35,164 bases of DNA from Minisyncoccota bacterium (GTDB lineage Bacteria; Patescibacteriota; Minisyncoccia; Phycocordibacterales; XYD1-FULL-46-19): the NCBI GenBank assembly GCA_018063065.1, contig JAGORB010000005.1, positions 1 through 35,164 on the forward strand, in the 5' to 3' direction. How positions within the stretch are numbered: position 1 is the first letter of the stretch; every line of letters starts with the position of its first letter. Shown piece by piece: positions 1-7,467 of this stretch. A program made the translations under genes and the position numbers. The notes under the pieces are model-generated. The model did not search any database and was not told the DNA's origin. It worked only from the letters and a program-made list of their open reading frames with translations.

Positions 1-83
1 CGAGCGCCAGCCGGGCGCGGTGGTCGAGGACCAGCAGGGTGCGGTCGCGGGGCACGAGGTAGAGACGGGTTAGGAGGTGGCAT
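1..83. other. GC-rich terminal segment, possibly chimeric or foreign
   Basis: The first 80 bases contain about 59 G or C, while the next 50 are almost all A and T. On the minus strand one frame stays open through this stretch with nearly every third codon base G or C, as in a coding fragment from a high-GC organism. The frame does not continue into the AT-rich DNA in a way that makes a gene. I infer a contig-end artefact or a foreign scrap, not a functional feature of this genome. Confidence 0.4.
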
Positions 84-110
84 AAATTAATTTAGATTAG
101 TGATTAAATT

Positions 111-1823
111 TTAAAGATTTTTAAAGAAAGGCCAAACATACTCGGTGCTGACATACCACTTATATATTGAAGCAAAGCGATCGGCCGGCGTAACGGGCGG
201 TGGTAAGACCAAGCCCTTAATGTCTCGTGGCACCACATAAACAAATGATGGCGCATACACGAAGACGGCTGGAGCATCCTTCTTGACCTCCGCTTCGAAT
301 TCCGCGAGGCGCGAGGCGCGCGCCGAGCGATTGGTAATGCCGCGCGCATCGGATAACAATTTATCGGCGGTGATGTTGGTGTACAGGGCAATATTTAAGC
401 CTGGATCAAGACGCTGGGAAGAATGCCAGAAGGCGAAGGGGTCCGGATCCCGGCCCAAAATCTCACCGAAGAAGAGCGCCTCATACTTGCGAGGTCTAAT
501 AATGTTTTGATTTAAGTCGCCGAGCTCGTAAGCTTTAAGATCCACTTGCGCGCCGAAGGCTTGCCAATTCTTGGTAATTAATTCTGCCGCCGCTTTAAGC
601 TCGGGCGTGTTGGGGGCCGAGATTGAGAAGCTTAAGGTGTAAGTGGCGGACTTGGTCTTCTTGCTCCAGACTCCACTACTATTCTTGGTCCAGCCATTCT
701 TGGTTAATAAATTAGTGGCCGCCTCCAGGCGCTCAGTATAAGGCGCTAACTTAACCGTCTCCTCGGCGCCCAAGGTGCCGGGCGGGAGCGGACTCTCCAG
801 CGGAGTGCCGTAACCGGCCAAGACTTTATCAATAATTGTTTGCTTGTCCACGGCCAAATCTAAGGCCTCACGTACTTCTTGCTGAGTGAAGACATTGTTC
901 TCATTCTGATTGAAGAAGACGGCGAAGATGCGGGGGAAGGGGGTGGAGACAATGTGATGATTGCTGTCAGTAAGGGCCCGGGCTTGCTCAGGCGAGATGG
1001 CGCTACCACTGTGTACCTCACCACCGCGCAAGGCCGCCACCATCTCTTCTTCATTAGGATAAAAGTGCAGTAAAACATGAGTAAGCTTAGGCTTACCGAG
1101 GGCGAAGTTCTCAAATGGCTCTAAGGCATACCACAGAGGCAGGCCAGAGCGATCAAACTTGGTCTCGGCCAATTTAAACGGGCCCGAGCCAATGGGCTTC
1201 ACATTCTCCTCGGCCAAGGAGAAGGCCTCAGGCGTAATGCTCTCCCAAATGTGCTTAGGCAAAATACCGATGGTTAAATTCTCTAAGAAGGCGGCGTAAG
1301 GTTGCTTCAAGTGGAAGCTAATTTCGGTGTCACTTACCTTCTCTACGCTCACGCCCTCCCAAGCGGCGCGACGAGCACTCTTAATTAACGGATCTTGAGC
1401 TTTAAGAATGGTAAATTCAATATCGTCAGCGGTGAGAGGCACACCATCGTGGAAGGTGAGTCCCTTCTTAAGTTTGAAGGTGTAAGTGCGGGCGTCGTCG
1501 GAGATGGCATAAGACTCGGCCAAGTCGGGGATAAGCTCGCCATCCTGGCCGGGGCGCAAGAGGCCCGAGTAAAGCAGGGCTGTTAAATCGCGATCGGCAT
1601 CCGAGACGGACAGCAGTGGATTAATAAAACGCGGGGTGCCTAAAATGCCTTCCACCAGCTCGCCGCCTTCTTGTGGGACCTCAATCATCGTGCCGTTGTT
1701 GGCGTAGACCAAGAGGCCGGTCAGGCTGCTGATAAAAATAATTAATAAGGCTGCCAGCCACAATTGCTGCTTCACGGAGAAAGAATGAAAGGCCGTCACA
1801 AGCTCACGCCAGAGAGACTTCAT
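111..1823 (-). CDS. Membrane-anchored peptide ABC-transporter substrate-binding protein (SBP family 5)
   Basis: This 570-aa protein has a cytoplasmic N-terminus and one hydrophobic segment (about residues 20-41), so it is probably tethered outside the membrane. The mature part has family 5 (DppA/OppA-type) landmarks: an EGGELVEGI start, a PRFINPLL segment, and the signature FHDGVPLTADDIEFT near residue 120, followed by the usual long two-lobe fold. The family binds oligopeptides and hands them to an ABC permease. No permease or ATPase gene is in this window, so the partner must be elsewhere or the protein acts alone. It lies 48 nt downstream of secG on the same strand and may be cotranscribed with it. 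The ATG at 1823 has no Shine-Dalgarno. The family call is firm; the substrate is unknown. Confidence 0.88.
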   Translation of the reverse strand: MKSLWRELVTAFHSFSVKQQLWLAALLIIFISSLTGLLVYANNGTMIEVPQEGGELVEGILGTPRFINPLLSVSDADRDLTALLYSGLLRPGQDGELIPDLAESYAISDDARTYTFKLKKGLTFHDGVPLTADDIEFTILKAQDPLIKSARRAAWEGVSVEKVSDTEISFHLKQPYAAFLENLTIGILPKHIWESITPEAFSLAEENVKPIGSGPFKLAETKFDRSGLPLWYALEPFENFALGKPKLTHVLLHFYPNEEEMVAALRGGEVHSGSAISPEQARALTDSNHHIVSTPFPRIFAVFFNQNENNVFTQQEVREALDLAVDKQTIIDKVLAGYGTPLESPLPPGTLGAEETVKLAPYTERLEAATNLLTKNGWTKNSSGVWSKKTKSATYTLSFSISAPNTPELKAAAELITKNWQAFGAQVDLKAYELGDLNQNIIRPRKYEALFFGEILGRDPDPFAFWHSSQRLDPGLNIALYTNITADKLLSDARGITNRSARASRLAEFEAEVKKDAPAVFVYAPSFVYVVPRDIKGLVLPPPVTPADRFASIYKWYVSTEYVWPFFKNL

Positions 1824-1871
1824 ATTAGATTAAATAAGTGTAAGTAAGAGTAAATTAAAATTAAACGGGAA

Positions 1872-2099
1872 CTAGATGAACAAGGCGGCAACAGCCGAGA
1901 GGGCGAAGATAATCGCTAAGATAATGGTAACAATGAAGAGTTTCTTCTCTAGACCGCGCTTCTCGTGGAAGCCGCCGGATTGATGGGCGCCGAAGGCACT
2001 GCCAAGGCTCGCCTCACTTTGTTGGAGGAGAATCGCGGCCACTAATAGGGCCGAGACAATAATCTGAATCCAAGGCAGGAACGGGGCGAGAAAACTCAT
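1872..2099 (-). CDS. secG: Preprotein translocase subunit SecG
   Basis: A 75-aa protein with the standard SecG plan: a first membrane helix (about residues 8-26) ending in an ILLQQSEASLGSAFG-type loop, a short charged cytoplasmic turn, and a second helix to the C-terminus. SecG is the small accessory subunit of SecYEG, and its topology helps SecA-driven export. Length and loop motif match the family. The ATG at 2099 is preceded by TATACT 9 nt upstream with a TTGCCC -35 box 17 bp further, so the transcript probably starts at or next to the start codon. The SBP gene follows on the same strand. Confidence 0.93.
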   Translation of the reverse strand: MSFLAPFLPWIQIIVSALLVAAILLQQSEASLGSAFGAHQSGGFHEKRGLEKKLFIVTIILAIIFALSAVAALFI

Positions 2100-2138
2100 G
2101 TGCTAGAGAGTATATCACCCACCTTGCCCCGGGGCAAG
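2100..2138 (-). promoter_or_regulatory. secG promoter with a 16-bp palindrome over the -35 box
   Basis: On the minus strand a TTGCCC -35 (2137-2132) and a TATACT -10 (2114-2109) are separated by exactly 17 bp. The -10 ends 9 nt before the secG ATG. The -35 lies inside a perfect palindrome, CTTGCCCCGGGGCAAG (2123-2138), which could be an operator or could mirror a second -35 facing the other way. Confidence 0.65.
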
Positions 2139-2211
2139 TGGTCTTCACAGAAGTTGGTTTTAGATATATATTTGATTAAATTAGGCATTAAATCGATAAG
2201 GAGGATGAGGT

Positions 2212-2379
2212 TTGAGTAAATTACAGGAAATTGCCAAAGGACTTAGGTCTTTGCTCGAGGGTCAAAGTACATTTCTTGAAAAAGCTGATCAAGAAAAAGC
2301 GCTAGCGCTTCTTGATCAATTAGATGAAGAGATTGCCAGGCCTGATATGCACATTGCTACTTATTGGGGGGCCCCATAA
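2212..2379 (+). CDS. Small TTG-started ORF (55 aa) upstream of the pyrF/pyrE-like pair
   Basis: The frame starts at TTG 2212 behind a very strong Shine-Dalgarno, AAGGAGG at 2198-2204, 7 nt away, and ends with TAA at 2377-2379. It is missed if only ATG is considered, because the ATG at 2204-2206 reads into a stop after four codons. The product is charged and predicted helical (starts MSKLQEIAKGLRSLLEG, ends HIATYWGAP), with no membrane segment or known motif. A rho-independent terminator begins 23 nt after the stop, so it is either its own transcription unit or a leader peptide for the two genes beyond. A plausible promoter is TTGGTT (2154-2159) with TAAATT 17 bp later. I do not recognise the protein. 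Confidence 0.65.
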   Translation: MSKLQEIAKGLRSLLEGQSTFLEKADQEKALALLDQLDEEIARPDMHIATYWGAP

Positions 2380-2401
2380 TAAACAAATAGGGATTGTAGA
2401 C

Positions 2402-2432
2402 CCCCGGCGACCATGTGGTCGCCGGGGCTTTT
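2402..2432 (+). terminator. Rho-independent terminator or attenuator
   Basis: CCCCGGCGACC (2402-2412) pairs with GGTCGCCGGGG (2417-2427) around a four-base loop, followed by CTTTT. The first ten base pairs are identical to the terminator at 3788. It lies between the 55-aa ORF and the PyrF-like gene. No convincing sigma-70 promoter is visible between it and 2514, so read-through or attenuation is possible. Confidence 0.88.
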
Positions 2433-2513
2433 CATTTGTTTTTGTGGGTGCTAGGGTGGTGGTGGCAATAGCCATTTGACAGAGGAATAAACTAAAACGG
2501 AAGGAGCCTAAAA

Positions 2514-3155
2514 ATGGCTGATGTTAAATCTCGGGTGATGTTGAGGATTGATTCGACTACCAAAAAATGCCCTAACTTTAGGGAAGAGATCGCTATCTTG
2601 AAAAAACAGGTGGACATTGTGCATGTGAAATTAGACCTATTAATTTCACCTTCGTGGTCGCTCCGGCAATTAGCTTTGGAGAAAATGGAGTACAAATTTT
2701 TCTTCGACATTCATCTCAATGACGTCGGGAATACAGTGAACAAAGCACTGGCAGCTCTCAAGGAGACAAAGGCGTGGGGATTTTCGGTAACCTCCTTCTT
2801 GTCTCATCGGGATTGCCAGAATCTAATTGCCGATAAGAGTGAAATTAAGCTCTTCGTTGCTCAATCGGCGGCAAGTTTTGGCTCCAATTTTGGTCGGCAC
2901 ACTGACCTACCTATTGATGGTGTTATTTGTGCGGGATCGGAGTTGGCGGCGGCGCGGCAGGCTTGTAATAAGTTAGTAATAACGGAAGCAAGTTTGCATG
3001 ACACAGGGGATCTCTTCCCGGCGACTTTGATTGGTCGAGGGGCGGACTTCGTCTCCATTGATATGGAGGAGTTTCGTACTAGTCCATCGGGGTCATTTAA
3101 AGAAGCCGCGGCTTTGAACGGGGCGATTGAAGAAGCTTTGGAGTGTAGAGTGTAA
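2514..3155 (+). CDS. Divergent orotidine-5'-phosphate decarboxylase-like TIM-barrel protein with an altered active site
   Basis: This 213-aa protein follows the OMP decarboxylase (PyrF) layout: an opening beta strand with Asp (RVMLRID, about residue 12), a VHVKLDLL strand with the first conserved Lys (about residues 36-43), the core strand FFFDIHLNDVGNTV (about residues 70-83), an ICAGSE motif, and a late GADFVSI strand. In true family members the core reads D-x-K-x-x-D; here it reads DIHLND, so the catalytic Lys is His while both Asp remain. By family knowledge this change should abolish or strongly alter decarboxylation. AAGGAG at 2501-2506 sits 7 nt before the ATG. A PyrE-like gene follows 32 nt downstream. 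Alternatives are another member of the same suprafamily or a non-catalytic ligand-binding derivative. The fold call is moderately sure; the function is unknown. Confidence 0.6.
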   Translation: MADVKSRVMLRIDSTTKKCPNFREEIAILKKQVDIVHVKLDLLISPSWSLRQLALEKMEYKFFFDIHLNDVGNTVNKALAALKETKAWGFSVTSFLSHRDCQNLIADKSEIKLFVAQSAASFGSNFGRHTDLPIDGVICAGSELAAARQACNKLVITEASLHDTGDLFPATLIGRGADFVSIDMEEFRTSPSGSFKEAAALNGAIEEALECRV

Positions 3156-3187
3156 AAGTATAGGACTTTTGCTGAAGGGAGACTTTA

Positions 3188-3769
3188 ATGAACATTCCAA
3201 TAGTGGTAGAGGGTTATAAGACTCGAAGCTTGTTGCAGACACTCGACAATTGCGGGTGCCTCGATCGAAAAACTGGCGGGTTTTGTTTTCCTCGAGCCTG
3301 GCAAAACCCAGATATCTTACGTTACTTTGCGAAGGTGTTGTGGGAGTCTATCTGGCTTGATCGAGAGAGTGAGCCAATCCGATTTCGTTGGGCTGTACCT
3401 GACATGCTGGTGGGAATGCACGAGTGTTCAAACGGGGATGATCTGGTGCCACTTCTGTACCTAATGGGCGATCAGCTTGGCGCTCGGGCAGATGTAAGGA
3501 CGGTATTGGTGAGGCGCAGTCCATCTCGTCGGGTCATTTTGGATCCTGTGCAGTATGATTGGTCGCCAGAGAAGACGGCAGTTATTGTTCAGACTGTTTT
3601 TTGCCTCAAGGATGTTGAAGATCTGACTTTGGCTCTAATGCGTCAGGGTGTAGAGGTTATTGGGGCGGTATGTCTTGTTAATCAAGGTAAATCGATCGAC
3701 TCGGTGACCGAGAACCTACCTCTCCATTGTCTGATAGAAGGGTCCGAGGTGATCGATTTCATCAATTAG
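3188..3769 (+). CDS. Divergent orotate phosphoribosyltransferase-like protein, degenerate PRPP motif
   Basis: This 193-aa protein aligns by eye with PyrE. The N-terminal LLQTLDNCGCLDRKTGGF resembles the early helix and hood of the family. PDMLVGMHECSNGDDLVPLL replaces the conserved glycine-rich substrate segment. VRTVLVRRSPSRRV stands where a flexible Lys/His loop is expected. TAVIVQTVFCLKDVEDLTLAL then GVEVIGAVCLVNQ matches the strand-helix-strand around the PRPP loop, but the canonical acidic pair and Thr-Thr-Gly are gone (about residues 132-145). By family knowledge that makes normal PRPP catalysis unlikely. GAAGGGAGA at 3174-3182 precedes the ATG. It pairs with the PyrF-like gene and is closed by the 3788 terminator. 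The order F-E mimics a pyrimidine operon, but no other pyr gene is nearby. Confidence 0.52.
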   Translation: MNIPIVVEGYKTRSLLQTLDNCGCLDRKTGGFCFPRAWQNPDILRYFAKVLWESIWLDRESEPIRFRWAVPDMLVGMHECSNGDDLVPLLYLMGDQLGARADVRTVLVRRSPSRRVILDPVQYDWSPEKTAVIVQTVFCLKDVEDLTLALMRQGVEVIGAVCLVNQGKSIDSVTENLPLHCLIEGSEVIDFIN

Positions 3770-3787
3770 TTTGCGATTGGATATAAG

Positions 3788-3819
3788 CCCCGGCGACTGT
3801 AAAGTCGCCGGGGTATTTT
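3788..3819 (+). terminator. Rho-independent terminator of the pyrF/pyrE-like unit
   Basis: A perfect 11-bp stem, CCCCGGCGACT (3788-3798) with AGTCGCCGGGG (3803-3813), GTAA loop, then TATTTT. The stem shares its outer ten base pairs with the terminator at 2402. Confidence 0.9.
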
Positions 3820-3845
3820 GTTAGCTTGATTTTATTGACGCTTCC

Positions 3846-3860
3846 TATAAAATTCGGGCC
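3846..3860 (+). promoter_or_regulatory. groES -10 box, probable leaderless start
   Basis: TATAAA at 3846-3851 ends 9 nt before the groES ATG. No Shine-Dalgarno fits in between, so the mRNA probably starts at or next to the A of ATG. No clear -35 with 16-18 bp spacing is seen, and no CIRCE inverted repeat is present upstream. Confidence 0.55.
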
Positions 3861-4172
3861 ATGAAGAACAATCCTATTAAGCCATTGGGGGATAGAGTCG
3901 TTCTTATCCCTTTAAGCGAGTCTGAAAAAGCTGGTAAATCTAAGAGCGGAATCATTATCCCTGAGACTATTAATAAAGAGCGCCCCGAGCAAGGTAAGGT
4001 AGTGGCCGTGGGTCCAGGCCGCGTGGGCGACGATAATGAATTAATACCGATGTCGGTGAAGAAGGGTCAAACAGTCATCTTCTCTAAGTACGGTCCTGAC
4101 GAGGTAGAAGTTGAAGGGCAAAAGTATCTCATTGTTTCCGAATCTCAGATATTAGCCGTAATTGAAGATTAA
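3861..4172 (+). CDS. groS: Co-chaperonin GroES
   Basis: This 103-aa protein is the GroES heptamer subunit that caps GroEL. Family landmarks are IKPLGDRVVLIPL near the start, the mobile loop SKSGIIIPETINKERPEQGKV (described by position, about residues 29-48), KKGQTVIFSKYGPDEVE and the terminal strand ILAVIED. Length is normal. The next gene, groEL, starts 3 nt after the stop, the usual operon. Translation starts at ATG 3861 behind a close -10 box with no Shine-Dalgarno. Confidence 0.96.
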   Translation: MKNNPIKPLGDRVVLIPLSESEKAGKSKSGIIIPETINKERPEQGKVVAVGPGRVGDDNELIPMSVKKGQTVIFSKYGPDEVEVEGQKYLIVSESQILAVIED

Positions 4173-4175
4173 TTT

Positions 4176-5837
4176 ATGAGTGCTAAACAAATTTTATTTA
4201 ACGATAAGGCGCGCAAGTCTTTAAAGAAAGGCATTGATAAGTTGGCGGCGGCAGTAAAAATGACCCTGGGTCCCCGCGGCCGAGCAGTGGTAATTGAGAA
4301 GGGGTATGGTGCGCCGCAGATAACTTTAGACGGCGTAACAGTAGCTAAAGAAATTGAACTCTCGGACAAGTTTGAGAATTTGGGCGCGGACCTAATTAAA
4401 CAAGCGGCCGATAAAACTAATGACAAGGTAGGCGATGGCACCACCACCTCCATCATCCTCGCCCAAGCGTTGATTGAAGAGGGCGAGAAGGCGATTGCCG
4501 AGAAGGGCTTCAACGTTATTCATTTAGCCGATGAAATTAAAAAGGAGAGTGAAGTGGTAATTAAAGCGCTTGAAGCCCAAGCGGAAGAGGTGAAAGAGAA
4601 GAAGAAGATTGAAGAGGTGGCTACCCTCTCGGCCAAAGATGCCGCCATTGGTAAATTGATTGGTGAGGTATTTAACAAAGTGGGTAAAGAAGGAGTGATT
4701 GCCATTGAAGACTCTAATACCGTGGAGAGCTCATCGGAGGTAGTGGAGGGTCTACAGTTTGATCGCGGCTACATTGCGCCGTACATGGTAACCGAGGCCG
4801 AGAAGATGGAGGCCTCGTATGAAGAGCCGTACATTTTATTAACCGATAAAAAAATTAGCTCGATTAAAGAAATTTTACCGCTGTTAGAAAAGATGGCCGG
4901 GAGTGGTAAAAAAGATTTAGTCATTATTGCGGAAGATGTAGAGGGCGAGGCTCTGACCACTCTGGTCTTAAATAAAATCCGCGGAGTGTTTAATACACTC
5001 GCCATTAAGGCGCCCGGCTTTGGCGACAAGCGGAAGGAGATGCTGCAGGACTTGGCGATTGTTACCGGTGGGACAGTGATTACGGAAGAATTAGGTTTGA
5101 AGTTGGAGACAACGGAAGTGGCACAACTGGGCCGGGCCCGCCGCGTGATCTCGTCTAAAGATAATACGGTGATTGTGGGTGGTAAGGGTAAGAAGTCTGA
5201 AATTACCGAGCGCGTAAAAGCTCTTAAACAACAAATTGAATCGGCTTCTAATAAATATGATAAAGATCGCTTGCAAGAGCGTTTAGGAAAATTATCAGGT
5301 GGCGTGGCGGTAATTAAAGTGGGCGCTCCCACCGAGAGTGCCCAGAAAGATTTAAAACAAAGAGTAGAAGATGCGGTCTCGGCCACACGCGCCGCGATGG
5401 AGGAGGGCGTGGTGCCCGGCGGTGGCATGGCGTTGTGGAATACTATCCCTACTGACGCGGTAAAAATTAAAAAGGCGGATGCCACTGTAAATGATTATGC
5501 TAAAGAAATTATTAGACTCGTGTCGGCGGCGCCAGTGGAGGCGATTATTGATAACTCTGGCGAGCCGGTAGAAAAGGTGTTGAAGAATCTTCGCGTCGCG
5601 AAGGCCGCCGTGAAGACGGCGGCCGAGAGACGTTGGCTTGGCTTCAATGCTGGGACGAATGAAATTGTGGATCTTAAAAAGGCTGGGATTGTGGATCCAC
5701 TTAAAGTGACTAAAACCGCCTTCACCAACGCCGTCTCCGTGGCCGCCAGTTACTTAACTATTGGCGTGGCCATTACTGACATCCCTAAAAAAGACGAGCC
5801 TCACTCCCATAGCTCTGGCCCAGGTATGGAATTTTAA
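4176..5837 (+). CDS. groL: Chaperonin GroEL
   Basis: This 553-aa protein is the 60-kDa chaperonin, an ATP-driven folding chamber working with GroES. Visible ATPase motifs are VKMTLGPRGRAVVIEK (about residues 25-40), VGDGTTTSIILAQ (about 84-96) and VPGGGMALW near residue 410. The apical domain is intact around residues 190-370. The C-terminus ends in DEPHSHSSGPGMEF and lacks the Gly-Gly-Met repeat tail of many GroELs; that tail is known to be dispensable but affects the cavity. The start ATG at 4176 lies 3 nt after groES and has no Shine-Dalgarno, consistent with translational coupling. There is a long antisense open frame inside it, which I treat as a shadow. Confidence 0.97.
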   Translation: MSAKQILFNDKARKSLKKGIDKLAAAVKMTLGPRGRAVVIEKGYGAPQITLDGVTVAKEIELSDKFENLGADLIKQAADKTNDKVGDGTTTSIILAQALIEEGEKAIAEKGFNVIHLADEIKKESEVVIKALEAQAEEVKEKKKIEEVATLSAKDAAIGKLIGEVFNKVGKEGVIAIEDSNTVESSSEVVEGLQFDRGYIAPYMVTEAEKMEASYEEPYILLTDKKISSIKEILPLLEKMAGSGKKDLVIIAEDVEGEALTTLVLNKIRGVFNTLAIKAPGFGDKRKEMLQDLAIVTGGTVITEELGLKLETTEVAQLGRARRVISSKDNTVIVGGKGKKSEITERVKALKQQIESASNKYDKDRLQERLGKLSGGVAVIKVGAPTESAQKDLKQRVEDAVSATRAAMEEGVVPGGGMALWNTIPTDAVKIKKADATVNDYAKEIIRLVSAAPVEAIIDNSGEPVEKVLKNLRVAKAAVKTAAERRWLGFNAGTNEIVDLKKAGIVDPLKVTKTAFTNAVSVAASYLTIGVAITDIPKKDEPHSHSSGPGMEF

Positions 5838-5883
5838 CCCACCGCTTGCTAAAATATGGTTATATCCAAATAGCCTATTTTTT

Positions 5884-7449
5884 ATGCCTAAATTTATTCT
5901 CGGCTTGTTGTTAGTTCTCGTCGCCTTCCCTTTCATATCCTCGGCCCAAGCTCCTAATTGTGTTTCTTATTACAATGGCTTGTCAGCCAAAACGCCGCCG
6001 TGGAGTCCGGTCTATGTTAATCCACCAGCTGGTTGCACTGGGCCTCTTAAAACTCCCATCCAACAAAATCCAGATGGCCAATGCAATTGGGGCTATTATC
6101 CGGGGGCGGCTCCGCGTCCGGCTAGTGCCACCGCTTCTAAATGGATCGCGGCTGAAAATCGTTCGCAAATTTGGTTTTATGAAAAAGATGAGTTTAATAC
6201 TCCGGGCTCCTACGCTGTTAACTGGGGGACTTGTGATCTAAAGTTGGAGTGGAGTGGCCCGGGTTATGCTTGCAATAAAACTAATCCCTTAATGCCTAAA
6301 TGTGAGTATCGCACTACTGGCTATGGAAACACTTCTCAAGCTCAATGCACCGATAGTTGCAAACCAGACTCTCTATATTCTGCTACCATTACCCACCGCA
6401 AATTTGGTCAAACCGAACAAAAGAAAGCATATCAAGTTGGTGATAAGATCGAATTTAGGGGCTGGACCGACGCCGGGGGGTTAAATAATCGCTACTCGTG
6501 GAAATTTGGCGATAACATGTGGACTAGCGGTACTTCTCCTTGGCCTGATCCGGTTATTTATAAAACTCCGGGAATCAAAAAAGTTACTATGAATGTAACT
6601 AATGCTACTGGTCAATCTTACATCGCCACTTCTACAGAAGTAAAAATTAAATGTATACCACCAGATGGGGCTACAAATGACTTTCTTGTAGCGGTAGATC
6701 ATCTAGAGAATAATTTACCCGTTAAAATTGCGGCCTCAAGCTTTAGACAATGGGCCACTGATAATGATCATGTTTTTAGAAAATATTTAGTTTATAACCA
6801 AACTTGCGAGAATGTTGGGGAACTTGAGATGTCATCTTCAGCTCCACTTGTTTTAGATTACCTTAATAAATATGCTGGTAAAAATAAGGCTTCACCTTTA
6901 GTCTTTGCTTGGATAACAACAGACCTATTGAAATCAGGATACCACGCAGTTGTTGCTTTAGATTTTAAAAACACGAATGGGTTAAATGGTTCTCTTGCTG
7001 AATATAAATTAAAATTTTTAGATCCTGGTGGTCCCAAAATAACAACTTTAACTTGTCGACAAACTCAACAACAAATAGAACCTGGTAAATTTATAAAAGT
7101 TATAACTTGCATTGATCCAAAAGGAGCTGTTCTTATGTTACTCAATCCTTTAACTAGTTTAGCCCATATTCCGGATATTGACGGATTAATAAGTCAGGCA
7201 ATTAGAACAAATACTCCTTCATTTCTAACAAGTGATTATCCTTTGATTGATAATAATGATGCTATTTTTGCAGGAGGAGTTTGTGCAGCTTGGTCTGACT
7301 TCGCTCTGAGGGTAGCTTATCGGGCAGAATTTGTTGGTGAATGTAAAATTCTGCCGGCCACGGCCTCTGTAGGTCTAACTGACTTGTCTAATTTGCTCCT
7401 CAAATTGCGAGAGTTTTTGAACGGCCAACTACCTTTACTTCAGCGTTAA
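5884..7449 (+). CDS. Secreted protein with PKD-like domain, function unknown
   Basis: An open frame extends back into groEL, but the signal peptide fixes the start at ATG 5884: MPKFILGLLLVLVAFPFISS then a SAQA cleavage-like site. The 521-aa product is cysteine-rich in its N-terminal half (about residues 20-190), then has an immunoglobulin-like PKD segment (about residues 180-260, with YQVGDKIEFRGW, WKFGDNMW and GIKKVTMNVTNATG). The C-terminal half contains GYHAVVALDF followed by LKFLDPGG, which faintly recalls the His region of cysteine peptidases, and GGVCAAWSDFAL later; the Cys-His order is reversed from papain-like enzymes, so I do not call a peptidase. AT-richer and less codon-biased than groEL. 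Likely a cell-surface protein. Confidence 0.8.
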   Translation: MPKFILGLLLVLVAFPFISSAQAPNCVSYYNGLSAKTPPWSPVYVNPPAGCTGPLKTPIQQNPDGQCNWGYYPGAAPRPASATASKWIAAENRSQIWFYEKDEFNTPGSYAVNWGTCDLKLEWSGPGYACNKTNPLMPKCEYRTTGYGNTSQAQCTDSCKPDSLYSATITHRKFGQTEQKKAYQVGDKIEFRGWTDAGGLNNRYSWKFGDNMWTSGTSPWPDPVIYKTPGIKKVTMNVTNATGQSYIATSTEVKIKCIPPDGATNDFLVAVDHLENNLPVKIAASSFRQWATDNDHVFRKYLVYNQTCENVGELEMSSSAPLVLDYLNKYAGKNKASPLVFAWITTDLLKSGYHAVVALDFKNTNGLNGSLAEYKLKFLDPGGPKITTLTCRQTQQQIEPGKFIKVITCIDPKGAVLMLLNPLTSLAHIPDIDGLISQAIRTNTPSFLTSDYPLIDNNDAIFAGGVCAAWSDFALRVAYRAEFVGECKILPATASVGLTDLSNLLLKLREFLNGQLPLLQR

Positions 7450-7467
7450 AAGTAGTAAAATTTGGGT

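Noticed and set aside
4177-4187. GAGTGCTAA at the groEL start looks like half of a CIRCE (HrcA) operator
   Set aside because: The matching TTAGCACTC half is absent upstream and the word simply encodes residues 2-4 of GroEL.
4769-5485. Long minus-strand open frame (238 codons) inside groEL
   Set aside because: It is antisense to a highly conserved gene, has no promoter or family match, and its composition mirrors groEL codon bias.
5761-5883. Upstream extension of the secreted protein gene into groEL
   Set aside because: The extension overlaps groEL and would bury the clear signal peptide that starts at ATG 5884.
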